Below are positions 49,132 to 57,182 of a DNA stretch of 64,000 nt, piece by piece. Below the pieces are notes generated by a model, which was given only the letters and a program-made list of their open reading frames with translations, ran no database searches and was not told the origin of the DNA. Source of the DNA: Nocardiopsis metallicus (GTDB lineage: Bacteria; Actinomycetota; Actinomycetes; Streptosporangiales; Streptosporangiaceae); contig NZ_JACHDO010000001.1 in assembly GCF_014201115.1 (NCBI RefSeq), positions 3,286,001-3,350,000 on the forward strand. The letters are read 5' to 3'. Numbering within the stretch: position 1 is the first letter of the stretch; each line of letters starts with the position of its first letter. The position numbers were made by a program, and so were the translations under genes.

Positions 49132-50730
49132 TCACATTCGGAAGACACCGAAGCGGTCGGTGCCGCGTACCGGTGCGTTGCTGGCGAAGGACAGGCACAG
49201 CCCGAGGACGGTGCGGGTGTCGCGGGGGTCGATGACGCCGTCGTCGTAGACCCGGCCGGACAGGAACATCGGCAGGGACTCCGCCTCGATCTGGTGCTCG
49301 ACCAGTTCGCGCATGGCGGCGTCCTGGTCGTCGTCGTAGGGCTGGCCCTTCTTCGCGGCCGAGGCGCGCGAGACGATCGAGATGACCTCGGCGAGCTGCT
49401 TGGGGCCCATGACGGCGGAACGGGCGCTGGGCCAGGAGAACAGGAAGCGGGGGTCGTAGGCGCGGCCGCACATGCCGTAGTGCCCGGCCCCGTAGGAGGC
49501 GCCGATCAGCACGGACAAGTGCGGGACGGTGCTGTTGGAGACCGCGTTGATCATCATCGAGCCGTGCTTGATGATGCCGCCCTGCTCGTACTCGGCGCCG
49601 ACCATGTAGCCGGTGGTGTTGTGCAGGAAGACCAGCGGGGTGTTCGAGCGGTTGGCCAGCTGGATGAACTGGGTGGCCTTCTGCGCCTCGGCGCTGAACA
49701 GCACGCCGTTGTCGTTGGCCAGGACGCCCACGGGGTAGCCGTGCAGGGTGGCCCAGCCGGTGACCAGGCCGGGGCCGTAGGAGGGTTTGAACTCGTCGAA
49801 CTCCGAACCGTCCACCACGCGCGCGAGGACCTCGCGGGGGTCCACGGGGACCTTGAGGTCGGGCGGCATGATCCCGAGGAGCTCCTCGGCGGGCAGGAGG
49901 GGTTCGCGGACCTGGGCGGCCGGGGCGGGCCCGGCCTTGGTGTGGTTGAGGCGGGCCACGATCCGGCGGCCGAGGCGGATGGCGTCCCGCTCGTCCTCGG
50001 CCAGGTGGTCGGCGAGCCCGGAGACCTCGGCGTGCATGCGCGCGCCGCCCAGGGACTCGTCGTCGCTCTCCTCGCCGGTGGCCGCCTTGACCAGCGGCGG
50101 GCCGCCGAGGAAGACCTTGGAGCGGTCCCGGACCATGACCACGTGGTCGCTCATGCCGGGGACGTAGGCGCCGCCCGCGGTGGAGTTGCCGAAGACCAGG
50201 GCGATGGTGGGGATCCCGGCGGCCGAGAGCTGGGTGAGGTGGCGGAAGGTGCCGCCGCCCGGGATGAAGATCTCCTTCTGGGTGGGCAGGTCGGCGCCGC
50301 CCGACTCCACCAGGCTGATCATCGGCATCCGGTTGCGTTCGGCGACCTCCCCGGCCCGCTGGGACTTCTTGAGGGTCCAGGGGTTGCTGGAGCCGCCGCG
50401 CACGGTGGGGTCGTTGGCGACGATCACACATTCCACGCCCGAGACCACGCCCACGCCGGTGACCACGCTGGCGCCCACGTGGAAGTCGCTGCCCCAGGCG
50501 GCCAGGGGTGAGAGTTCGAGGAAGGGGCTGCCCTCGTCCAGGAGGAGTTCGATGCGTTCGCGGGCCAGCAGTCCGCCCCGGGAACGGTGGCGTTCGACGT
50601 AGCGTTCACCGCCCCCGGCCAGGGCCTTGGCGTGTTCGGTGTCGAGCTCGGCGAGTTTGGCGAGCATGGCGTCCCGGGCCTCGGCGTAGGCCGGGCCCCG
50701 GGTGTCGAGTCTGGAGGTCAGGACGCTCAC
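49132..50730 (-). CDS. Acyl-CoA carboxylase beta subunit (carboxyltransferase)
   Basis: The 532-residue protein starts at a GTG at 50730, preceded by AGGAGG and overlapping the stop of the AtuA-like gene (GTGA). A longer reading adds a Pro/Ala repeat that is just the other frame of that gene's tandem repeat. Two crotonase-fold halves are seen: YVERHRSRGGLLARERIELL, LVESGGADLPTQKEIFIPGG and NSTAGGAYVPGMSD in the first; GVLANDNGVLFSAEAQKATQ, FLHNTTGYMVGAEYE and SYGAGHYGMCGRAYDPRF in the second. The latter resembles methylcrotonyl/geranyl-CoA carboxylases more than AccD. Confidence 0.94.
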   Translation of the reverse strand: MSVLTSRLDTRGPAYAEARDAMLAKLAELDTEHAKALAGGGERYVERHRSRGGLLARERIELLLDEGSPFLELSPLAAWGSDFHVGASVVTGVGVVSGVECVIVANDPTVRGGSSNPWTLKKSQRAGEVAERNRMPMISLVESGGADLPTQKEIFIPGGGTFRHLTQLSAAGIPTIALVFGNSTAGGAYVPGMSDHVVMVRDRSKVFLGGPPLVKAATGEESDDESLGGARMHAEVSGLADHLAEDERDAIRLGRRIVARLNHTKAGPAPAAQVREPLLPAEELLGIMPPDLKVPVDPREVLARVVDGSEFDEFKPSYGPGLVTGWATLHGYPVGVLANDNGVLFSAEAQKATQFIQLANRSNTPLVFLHNTTGYMVGAEYEQGGIIKHGSMMINAVSNSTVPHLSVLIGASYGAGHYGMCGRAYDPRFLFSWPSARSAVMGPKQLAEVISIVSRASAAKKGQPYDDDQDAAMRELVEHQIEAESLPMFLSGRVYDDGVIDPRDTRTVLGLCLSFASNAPVRGTDRFGVFRM

Positions 50731-52538
50731 GGGCCCTCCTGGGGCAGCGGGGACTGGGCCAGCGGGTTCGGGGGCAGCGGGTTCGGGGGCAGCGGGTTCG
50801 GGGGCAGCGGGGAGTCGGCCAGCAGTGACTCGGGGATGGGGAAGCGCCGGGCGCGCAGCCACTCACCGACCCCCTTGGCCTGCGGGTCCTGGCCCTCACG
50901 GCGGGCCGTACCGGGGGCGAGCATCCCCTCGATCCAGAAGTTCGCGGCGCGCAGACTCGGCAGCAGGTGGCGGGTGACCTTGAGGTCGGCGGTCTCCGGG
51001 AGGAGTTCGCGCAGCGCCTCGACGGTGAGGGTGTGCGCCAGCCAGCGCCAGCCCTCGTCCGAGGTGGCCCACACGCCCACGTTGGCGTCGGCGCCCTTGT
51101 CTCCGCTGCGCGCGCCCAGGAGCAGGCCGAGGGGGGCCAGTCGGGTGGGCCCGTCGATCACCGGGCCTGAGAGCGGCTCGGGCAGCGGGGGTTCGGGGAG
51201 CTCGGTCAGCTCCCTGGTGTGTTCGGGGTGCGGGACGCTCTCGCGGTCGCCTTCGGGGGTGATGACGGTGTGCTCGACCTCGGCGGCGGGGACCAGCGCG
51301 TGGGTGACCGCCACCCCGTCGGGGCGGGCCTCGCGCGGCGGCGCGGTGAGGTGGAACCCGGCGTAGCTGGCCAGGGCCAGTTCCACGGCGGCGGCGCCGA
51401 AGCGGCGTCCGATGACGGCGGGGTCGTGGTCGCGGGCGACCACGCGCAGCCGGGCGGTGGCCTCGTCCTGGGTGTCCCCGTGCGGGTCGAGGGCCGGGGT
51501 GAACTCGAAGCTCAGCTCACCGGGCCTGTTGTGGGCCAGGGCGGCGCGCATCTGGCGTTCGGCCTGGTCCGCCTTGGCCCGGGCGTCCAGGCCGGTGATG
51601 AGGAAGTCGACCTCGTTGCGGAAGCCGCTGATCCCGGTCAGCCCGACCTTCAGCTCGGGCGGCGGTGCTTCTCCGCGCACCCCGCTGATCCGCACCCGGT
51701 CGTCGGCTTCCTGAACCAGGTGAACGGTGTCCAGGCGCGTGGTGACGTCGGGGCCGGGGTAGCGTGCGCCCGCGATCTCGTAGACGAGCTGGGCGGTGAC
51801 GGTGCCCACGGTGACCGCACCGCCGGAGCGGGCGTGCTTGGTGATCACCGAGGAGCCGTCGGCGGCGATCTCGGCGATCGGGAAGCCGGGGTGGTCCAGG
51901 CGCCGGTCGGCGAGTTCGCGGGCCAGGGCGTAGTTACCGCCGGTGGCCTGGGTCCCGCACTCGATGACGTGCCCGGCGGCGGTCGCCCCGGCGAGGGCGT
52001 CGAGGTCCTCGCGAGTCCAGCCGAAGTGCGAGATGGCCGGACCCACCGCGAGCGAGGCGTCGGTGACGCGGCCGGTGACGACGATGTCGGCCCCGGCGTC
52101 CAGGCAGCGCGCGATCCCGAAGGCACCCAGGTAGGCGTTGGCGGTCAGCGGCCCGCCCAGATTGAGTTCCTCGGCTCGGTCCAGCAGGTCGTCCCCGGTG
52201 ACACAGGCGATGCGGGGTTCGAAGCCGAGGCTCTCGGCCAGCTCTGTGAGCTTGTCGGCCAGGCCTCGGGGGTTGAGGCCGCCCGCGTTGGTGACCACGC
52301 GGACGCGGCGTTCCATGATGATCGCCAGGCACTCGCGCATCTGTTTCAGGAAGGTTCTGGCGTAGCCCCGGCTCGGATCGGCCAGTTGGTCGCGGCCGAG
52401 GATGGCCATGGTGAGTTCGGCCAGGTAATCGCCGGTCAGAACGTCCACAGGGCCTTCGGTGAGCATCTCGTGAACGGCCGAGAGCCGGTCACCGTAGAAG
52501 CCCGAGGCGTTCCCGACCCACAGGGAGGTAGCGGTCAT
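50727..52538 (-). CDS. AtuA-like acyclic terpene utilisation family protein (DUF1446)
   Basis: The 603-residue protein starts at an ATG at 52538 (MTATSLWVGNASGFYGDRLS). The long N-terminal DUF1446 domain contains VLTGDYLAELTMAILGRDQ, VTNAGGLNPRGLADKL, GADIVVTGRVTDASLAVGPA and IECGTQATGGNY. The C-terminal AtuA-like domain has LLGARSGDKGADANVGVWA. AtuA is essential for citronellol growth in Pseudomonas, but its biochemistry is not settled; related proteins occur in isovalerate operons. The last 30 residues are a PLPPN tandem repeat made by a 15-base DNA repeat. It heads the operon; no clear ribosome-binding site is seen. Confidence 0.9.
   Translation of the reverse strand: MTATSLWVGNASGFYGDRLSAVHEMLTEGPVDVLTGDYLAELTMAILGRDQLADPSRGYARTFLKQMRECLAIIMERRVRVVTNAGGLNPRGLADKLTELAESLGFEPRIACVTGDDLLDRAEELNLGGPLTANAYLGAFGIARCLDAGADIVVTGRVTDASLAVGPAISHFGWTREDLDALAGATAAGHVIECGTQATGGNYALARELADRRLDHPGFPIAEIAADGSSVITKHARSGGAVTVGTVTAQLVYEIAGARYPGPDVTTRLDTVHLVQEADDRVRISGVRGEAPPPELKVGLTGISGFRNEVDFLITGLDARAKADQAERQMRAALAHNRPGELSFEFTPALDPHGDTQDEATARLRVVARDHDPAVIGRRFGAAAVELALASYAGFHLTAPPREARPDGVAVTHALVPAAEVEHTVITPEGDRESVPHPEHTRELTELPEPPLPEPLSGPVIDGPTRLAPLGLLLGARSGDKGADANVGVWATSDEGWRWLAHTLTVEALRELLPETADLKVTRHLLPSLRAANFWIEGMLAPGTARREGQDPQAKGVGEWLRARRFPIPESLLADSPLPPNPLPPNPLPPNPLAQSPLPQEGP
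50761..50805. repeat. 15-base tandem repeat, three copies
   Basis: The unit AGCGGGTTCGGGGGC is repeated three times exactly, with a partial fourth. It encodes the PLPPN repeats at the C-terminus of the AtuA-like protein and lies immediately before the carboxylase beta start. Confidence 0.9.
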
Positions 52539-52667
52539 GGCAAAGAGAGTGACACCGGACACAGAAAAAAACAAGCACTCATGATTGTTTTTTCCTCAAC
52601 CAGGCCCATGGCCGGAACCGGCCGCAATAGCCCTGTTAAAGATGGCGAAAACGGGATATGCGCCCGG

Positions 52668-52673
52668 TATTTT
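52668..52673 (+). promoter_or_regulatory. Putative -10 of a leaderless membrane-protein transcript
   Basis: TATTTT ends seven bases before the GTG at 52681. The related gene at 56522 has TACGTT in the same place. Confidence 0.45.
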
Positions 52674-52680
52674 GGCGCGC

Positions 52681-53169
52681 GTGAGTACCTCCTCCGAAGA
52701 CACCAGCACCACCGCCCCCACCGACGACAAGCCCGAGAACTCCGAGGCCGTCTCCACCCCCGAGGCCGTCTCCACCCCCGAGGCCTTCCTCACCGGTCAG
52801 CACACCGCCCCGCGCCCCAGCCTCTTCGGCGCCGAGACCTTCAGCGTGGCGGGCTTCCTCATGCTGGCCACCACCCTGTTCGCCACCGAGCTCATCGCGA
52901 TCTTCAGCCGTTGGGTCCTCACCCCCTCGATTCCGGCCGAGGGGTACGACGCACCGAGTGTCGTGGTCCAGGGGTCCCTCACCGGTTCGGCGGCCCTCGC
53001 CGGTCTGGCCGTGATCTGCGCCGCCATCGCCCTGTTCCGCGTCGGCGCCACCACCCGCGCCTGGGCTCGGCAACTGGCCTCGGCGACGATACTGGCGGGC
53101 ATCCTGTGCGTGGTGCTGGCCGTGCTGACCTTCGTCCTGATGCCGACCCCGGTCCTCCCGAGCACCTGA
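52681..53169 (+). CDS. Small membrane protein with acidic N-terminus, paralogue of 56522-57115
   Basis: The 162-residue protein starts at a GTG at 52681 (VSTSSEDTST); the frame upstream from 52585 is non-coding. Residues 1-45 are Ser/Thr/Glu/Pro-rich and contain a duplicated EAVSTP unit made by an 18-base tandem repeat (52744-52779). Three membrane helices follow: TFSVAGFLMLATTLFATELI, SAALAGLAVICAAIALF and ATILAGILCVVLAVLTFVLM. Start, charge pattern and helix order match the gene at 56522, and the two flank the tct transporter genes. Function is unknown. Confidence 0.75.
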   Translation: MSTSSEDTSTTAPTDDKPENSEAVSTPEAVSTPEAFLTGQHTAPRPSLFGAETFSVAGFLMLATTLFATELIAIFSRWVLTPSIPAEGYDAPSVVVQGSLTGSAALAGLAVICAAIALFRVGATTRAWARQLASATILAGILCVVLAVLTFVLMPTPVLPST

Positions 53170-53211
53170 TCCCCACCCCAGCACACCCCACCCACACACC
53201 AGCAGACCGCA

Positions 53212-53236
53212 AGGCCGGAGGCAGCGCCTCCGGCCT
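53212..53236 (+). terminator. Hairpin terminator after the small membrane protein
   Basis: AGGCCGGAGGC (53212-53222) and GCCTCCGGCCT (53226-53236) form a perfect 11-base stem with a 3-base loop, followed by CTCTTC. Confidence 0.8.
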
Positions 53237-53420
53237 CTCTTCATGTGCGCCACCACCCTTGCGGAGCCGTGTTCGGGTCCCTACACTCGCCCAAAACCTA
53301 ACACCGTCAGGTTATGGCTCAGCATGCCGTCGGGAGCGCTCCTGACCCGGTTCTCGCCGCTCGCGCGTACGGCGCCCCTCCGGGCAGAGCACCTCCCCGT
53401 CGTCAACGGAAGGCGCACCG

Positions 53421-54419
53421 ATGAAACGACGACCAGGCCTACCCGCCCCAGGACCGACCCTGCCCGCCCTCACCTGTGCCCTGGCCCTGGCGGCCACGGC
53501 CTGCGGGGGCACAGCGGCCACGGCCGACCCCGACCACTACCCCGAACGCCCCGTCACGATGCTGGTGGGCTTCGCCCCCGGCGGCGGCACCGACACCATC
53601 GCCCGCAACGTCGCCCGCTGCCTGAACTCATCGCTCGACCGCGAGGTCGTGGTGGAGAACAAACCGGGCGGCAGCCAGGCCATCGCCCTCAACGACCTGC
53701 TCAACGCACCCGCCGACGGCCACACCATGGCCATGGTGACCACCAGCGGACCGGTGGTCGTCCCACTGCGCGTACCCACCGTGGGCTACGACAAGGACGA
53801 CTTCACCCCGCTCAACGAGGTCACCCACGCACCCTCCGTCCTGATCACCCCGCCTGAACTGCACGAAGAGGTCGGCCCCGGGTTCCTCGACCGGGAAGAG
53901 GAGCTGGTGGTCTCCACCCCCGGCGCGCTCAGCGCACCGCACCAGACCCTGAACCTGCTGGCGGACGTGCGGGACGCACCCGTTCGCGCCGTCCCCTACC
54001 AGGGCTCGCGGCCGGCCATCACCGCACTGCTCGCAGGAGACGTCAACGCCGTGTTCACCGAGAGCTCCCAGGAGGTCATGGACCAGCTGGCAGGCACCGG
54101 CCTCCAGGTTTCGGTCTCCGGCGGTCAGGAGCGGATGCCGCACATCCCGGACGTGCCCACCTTCGAGGAGCTGGGCTACGACGGCCTGCCGATGTCCGAT
54201 TCCTTCTGGTTTCCCGTCCTGCACGGGGACACCCCCGACGAGCTCGTGGAACTGCTGGAGGGGCACATCCGCACCTGCGCGGAGTCGCCCGAACTCGCCG
54301 AGGCCGTGGGTGAGAACTACGTGGCCAACGACCGCCCCACCTCCTCGGAGCTGAGCCGGGGAGTCATGGACCAGATGCACCAGAGCTTCGTCGAGCTGAT
54401 CGGGGAGGAGGAGTCATGA
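53421..54419 (+). CDS. tctC: Tripartite tricarboxylate transporter binding lipoprotein (TctC/Bug family)
   Basis: The 332-residue protein has a signal peptide ending in a lipobox (ALAATACGG), so the mature protein is anchored outside the membrane at that Cys. The Bug-fold signatures are YPERPVTMLVGFAPGGGTDT, VVVENKPGGSQAIAL and VPYQGSRPAITALLAGDVNA. GGAAGG lies ahead of the ATG at 53421. It opens a tight tctC-tctB-tctA operon (ATGA and TGATG overlaps). The system takes up carboxylates such as citrate or related acids. No TctDE two-component pair is in the window. A small AACCT-N9-AGGTT dyad (53295-53313) precedes it. Confidence 0.92.
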   Translation: MKRRPGLPAPGPTLPALTCALALAATACGGTAATADPDHYPERPVTMLVGFAPGGGTDTIARNVARCLNSSLDREVVVENKPGGSQAIALNDLLNAPADGHTMAMVTTSGPVVVPLRVPTVGYDKDDFTPLNEVTHAPSVLITPPELHEEVGPGFLDREEELVVSTPGALSAPHQTLNLLADVRDAPVRAVPYQGSRPAITALLAGDVNAVFTESSQEVMDQLAGTGLQVSVSGGQERMPHIPDVPTFEELGYDGLPMSDSFWFPVLHGDTPDELVELLEGHIRTCAESPELAEAVGENYVANDRPTSSELSRGVMDQMHQSFVELIGEEES

Positions 54420-54922
54420 CCGCACAGGACACCCCCGCCGCCGTGGTGGGCGGCGGGGACCGCACGACCCGGCCCGTGTGGCCCCAACGCCTGGTGTGGG
54501 GCGGCTTCGGCGGCCTGGTCGTACTGGGCTCGGTTCTGCTGGGCCTGGGCTCGCCCCAACAGCCCGGACCGGGGTTTTGGCCGTTCGCAGCCGGAGCGAT
54601 CATCCTGGTCGCCGCCTTCGCCATCAGGCCGCCCGTCGGTGACCAACCCCCCGAGGAGGCCTTCAGCCACAATCCCCGACGGCTTCTGACAGCCCTGGTC
54701 AGCATGGCGGTCTTCACCGCCCTGTTCACAGTGGTCGGCCTGGTGCTGCCGGTGTTCGCCCTCCAGCTGCTGTGGCTGCGCGTCCTCGCCGGAATGCGCT
54801 GGTGGACCGCGCTCCTGCTCTCGGTGGCGGTGACCGCTTTCCTGACAGCGGGTCTGGTCTACGGGCTCAACATCCCCCTGCCACCGGACCCGATCATCGC
54901 GCTTCTGAAGGGAACGAGCTGA
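54416..54922 (+). CDS. tctB: Tripartite tricarboxylate transporter small membrane subunit (TctB)
   Basis: The 168-residue protein has four hydrophobic segments in the TctB pattern: VLGSVLLGLGSPQQPGPGFW near the first, then FAAGAIILVAAFAI-like, ALVSMAVFTALFTVVGLVLP and LLSVAVTAFLTAGLVYGLNI. The length is usual for the family. The ATG overlaps the stop of tctC by four bases, and its own stop overlaps the start of tctA by one base. It supports the large TctA permease. Confidence 0.9.
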   Translation: MTAQDTPAAVVGGGDRTTRPVWPQRLVWGGFGGLVVLGSVLLGLGSPQQPGPGFWPFAAGAIILVAAFAIRPPVGDQPPEEAFSHNPRRLLTALVSMAVFTALFTVVGLVLPVFALQLLWLRVLAGMRWWTALLLSVAVTAFLTAGLVYGLNIPLPPDPIIALLKGTS

Positions 54923-56442
54923 TGAACCACCTCGACAGCGTCCTGCACGGTTTCCAGGTGGCCTTCCAGCCCGGGAACCTCATGTTCGTGGCACTGGGTG
55001 TGCTCATCGGCACCTTCATCGGGGTGCTACCCGGCCTCGGCCCGACCGCCACCATCGCCCTGCTCCTGCCCCTGACCTACGTGCTGGACCCGGCTCCGGC
55101 GATCATCCTGCTCGCCGGGATCTACTACGGCTCGGTATACGGCGGAACCATCACCTCGGTGCTGTTGCGCATCCCCGGGGAGGCCTCCTCGGTGGTGACC
55201 ACCTTCGACGGATACCCGATGGCCCAGAAGGGCCGGGCGGGACCGGCCCTGGGTATCGCCGCCGTGGGCTCCTTCATCGGCGGCATCACCGCGACCGTCT
55301 TCCTCGTGGTGCTGGCTCCCCTGCTCGCCGGGGTCGCACTGAACTTCGGACCGCCCGAGTACACACTCGTCGCCCTGACCGGGGTCCTGCTCGTGGCGTG
55401 GATGGGAAACGTGTCCATCGGCCGGGCGCTGGTCGCCGCCGGGCTGGGGCTCTTCCTGGCCACTGTAGGCCTCGACTCCGTCTCGGGGGAACCGCGGTTC
55501 ACCCTCGGTAGCAGCGACCTCCTCGCCGGGCTGAGCTTCATCCCCATCGCGATGGGCCTGTTCGGGCTGGGCGAGGTGTTGTACAGCATCGACAAGAGCC
55601 CCACAGGCACGAAGATCAAGCACAAGATCGGCCGGATCTGGCCCTCGCGCTCCGACTTCCGCCAGTCCGGCGGGGCCCTGGCGCGCGGCACCCTCCTCGG
55701 CAGCGTCCTGGGACTGCTGCCCGGCGGCGGCAGCGTGGTCTCGTCGATGACCGCGTACGTGGTGGAGAAGCGGCGGGCCAAGGACCCCTCCCGGTTCGGC
55801 AAGGGCGCCATCGAGGGTGTGGCGGGGCCCGAAGCAGCCAGCAACGCCGGTTCCACCAGCGCTTTCGTTCCACTGCTCACCCTGGGTATCCCGCCCAACG
55901 TGGTGCTGGCCCTGCTCTACGGCGCCCTGCTCATCCAGGGCATCACCCCCGGACCGTCCCTGATGGTCAACCAGCCCGACGTGTTCTGGGGTGTGATCGC
56001 CTCGATGTTCGTCGGCAACGTCCTGCTGCTGGTGTTCAACACCGCTCTCATCGGCGCCTGGGTGCAGGTCCTTCGGGTGCCCATCACCATCCTGTCAACG
56101 GTAGCCCTGGTCGTGATGCTGGTCGGCGTGTACACCGTGCAGAACCGGGTGTCCGACATCGTCGTGATGCTGGTGTTCGGACTGCTCGGGTACGCCCTGC
56201 GCAAGTTCGGCTACGAGGTCGGGCCACTGGTGCTCGCGTTCATCCTCGGCGGCATCCTGGAGGTCTCGCTGCGCCAGTCGCTGCTGATCTCCGGAGGCGA
56301 CTTCTCCATCTTCGTCACCCGCCCGGTCTCCCTTGGCATCCTCGCCGTCATCGCCGCGGTCGTGCTCGTGGCCTTCGGACGCCGGCGGGCACTGGCCCGC
56401 CGCCAGCCGGTCTCCGAACCCGAGGAGGCGGAACGCGCCTGA
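54922..56442 (+). CDS. tctA: Tripartite tricarboxylate transporter large membrane subunit (TctA)
   Basis: The 506-residue protein starts at the ATG of TGATG at 54922; the frame's longer form overlaps tctB. It has about twelve helices with the family's two re-entrant motifs: [20 protein letters not shown] near the N-terminus and [20 protein letters not shown] in the second half. [20 protein letters not shown] and [20 protein letters not shown] are also conserved. It forms the ion-coupled channel for the substrate delivered by TctC. The hydrophilic tail ends [13 protein letters not shown]. Confidence 0.95.
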   Translation: MNHLDSVLHGFQVAFQPGNLMFVALGVLIGTFIGVLPGLGPTATIALLLPLTYVLDPAPAIILLAGIYYGSVYGGTITSVLLRIPGEASSVVTTFDGYPMAQKGRAGPALGIAAVGSFIGGITATVFLVVLAPLLAGVALNFGPPEYTLVALTGVLLVAWMGNVSIGRALVAAGLGLFLATVGLDSVSGEPRFTLGSSDLLAGLSFIPIAMGLFGLGEVLYSIDKSPTGTKIKHKIGRIWPSRSDFRQSGGALARGTLLGSVLGLLPGGGSVVSSMTAYVVEKRRAKDPSRFGKGAIEGVAGPEAASNAGSTSAFVPLLTLGIPPNVVLALLYGALLIQGITPGPSLMVNQPDVFWGVIASMFVGNVLLLVFNTALIGAWVQVLRVPITILSTVALVVMLVGVYTVQNRVSDIVVMLVFGLLGYALRKFGYEVGPLVLAFILGGILEVSLRQSLLISGGDFSIFVTRPVSLGILAVIAAVVLVAFGRRRALARRQPVSEPEEAERA

Positions 56443-56509
56443 CCGGTTCTTGATCGTATTCCGTGGCTGAACAGGCGATTCTTAGGTCCTGCTTACCCGG
56501 GCCCGCGGG

Positions 56510-56515
56510 TACGTT
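56510..56515 (+). promoter_or_regulatory. Putative -10 of a leaderless membrane-protein transcript
   Basis: TACGTT fits TAnnnT and ends six bases before the GTG at 56522. Confidence 0.45.
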
Positions 56516-56521
56516 GGCCGC

Positions 56522-57115
56522 GTGAGTACCGCACCGGAAGACAACACCAGGCCCGAGAACACCAACAGACCCGCAGAAGGTGCCCCGCAGCCGAAGTTCG
56601 AACCGGGATTCGAGCCGGGGTACGCCACGGATCCCGCCGTCGCGGGGCAGGGCGCCCAGACCCCGGAGGACGGCGTCGAGGGTGCGGAGCACGGTCAGGA
56701 GTACGACCACGAGCACGAGTTCGAGGTCCCTCCGGCTGAGCCCCGTACCGGCGGTGCGTTCTCCTCGGAGACCCTGAGCATCGTCGGCGTGATCCTGCTC
56801 GCCGTGACCGTCCTGACCGGGCAGCTGCTGGAGATCCTCACCAGCATGATCCTGGTCGGCGGCCAGCCCATAGACCCGAACCAGATCCGGCAGATCGAGA
56901 TGCAGATCTGGCTGGGCGGCGCGGTGGCCCTGCTCACCGTGCTGTCCTCGACCCTGGCGCTGGCCCTGCTCAACAGCGGCACCCGCCACTGGGCCAAGTG
57001 GACCGCCACCGCGACGACGATCGTGGGTTTCCTGTTCGTCCTGGTCGCCGCTGCCGCGTTCCTGCTGATCCCGGAGGCCGCCCCGCAGCAGATGCTGCCG
57101 CCCATCATGGACTGA
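56522..57115 (+). CDS. Small membrane protein with acidic N-terminus, paralogue of 52681-53169
   Basis: The 197-residue protein starts at a GTG at 56522 (VSTAPEDNTRPEN). The first 80 residues are Pro/Glu/Gly-rich and acidic, with an Asp/His/Glu run (YDHEHEFEV). Three helices follow: TLSIVGVILLAVTVLTGQLL, WLGGAVALLTVLSSTLALAL and TTIVGFLFVLVAAAAFLLIP, with a short C-terminus ending PPIMD. Helix order and the start sequence match the gene on the other side of tctCBA. No function is known. A strong bidirectional hairpin follows. Confidence 0.75.
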   Translation: MSTAPEDNTRPENTNRPAEGAPQPKFEPGFEPGYATDPAVAGQGAQTPEDGVEGAEHGQEYDHEHEFEVPPAEPRTGGAFSSETLSIVGVILLAVTVLTGQLLEILTSMILVGGQPIDPNQIRQIEMQIWLGGAVALLTVLSSTLALALLNSGTRHWAKWTATATTIVGFLFVLVAAAAFLLIPEAAPQQMLPPIMD

Positions 57116-57139
57116 CCGCAGGACCCTTGAAGGTGCGCG

Positions 57140-57168
57140 GGAGGGGCTGGCGCCACGCCAGCCCCTCC
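57140..57168. terminator. Bidirectional terminator before the convergent deoA
   Basis: GGAGGGGCTGGCG (57140-57152) pairs perfectly with CGCCAGCCCCTCC (57156-57168) around a 3-base loop. Confidence 0.85.
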
Positions 57169-57182
57169 GTACCCGCGTCCCG

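Noticed and set aside
50761..50805. CRISPR-like short repeats
   Set aside because: The 15-base units are directly adjacent without spacers and lie in a coding sequence; they are a tandem repeat.
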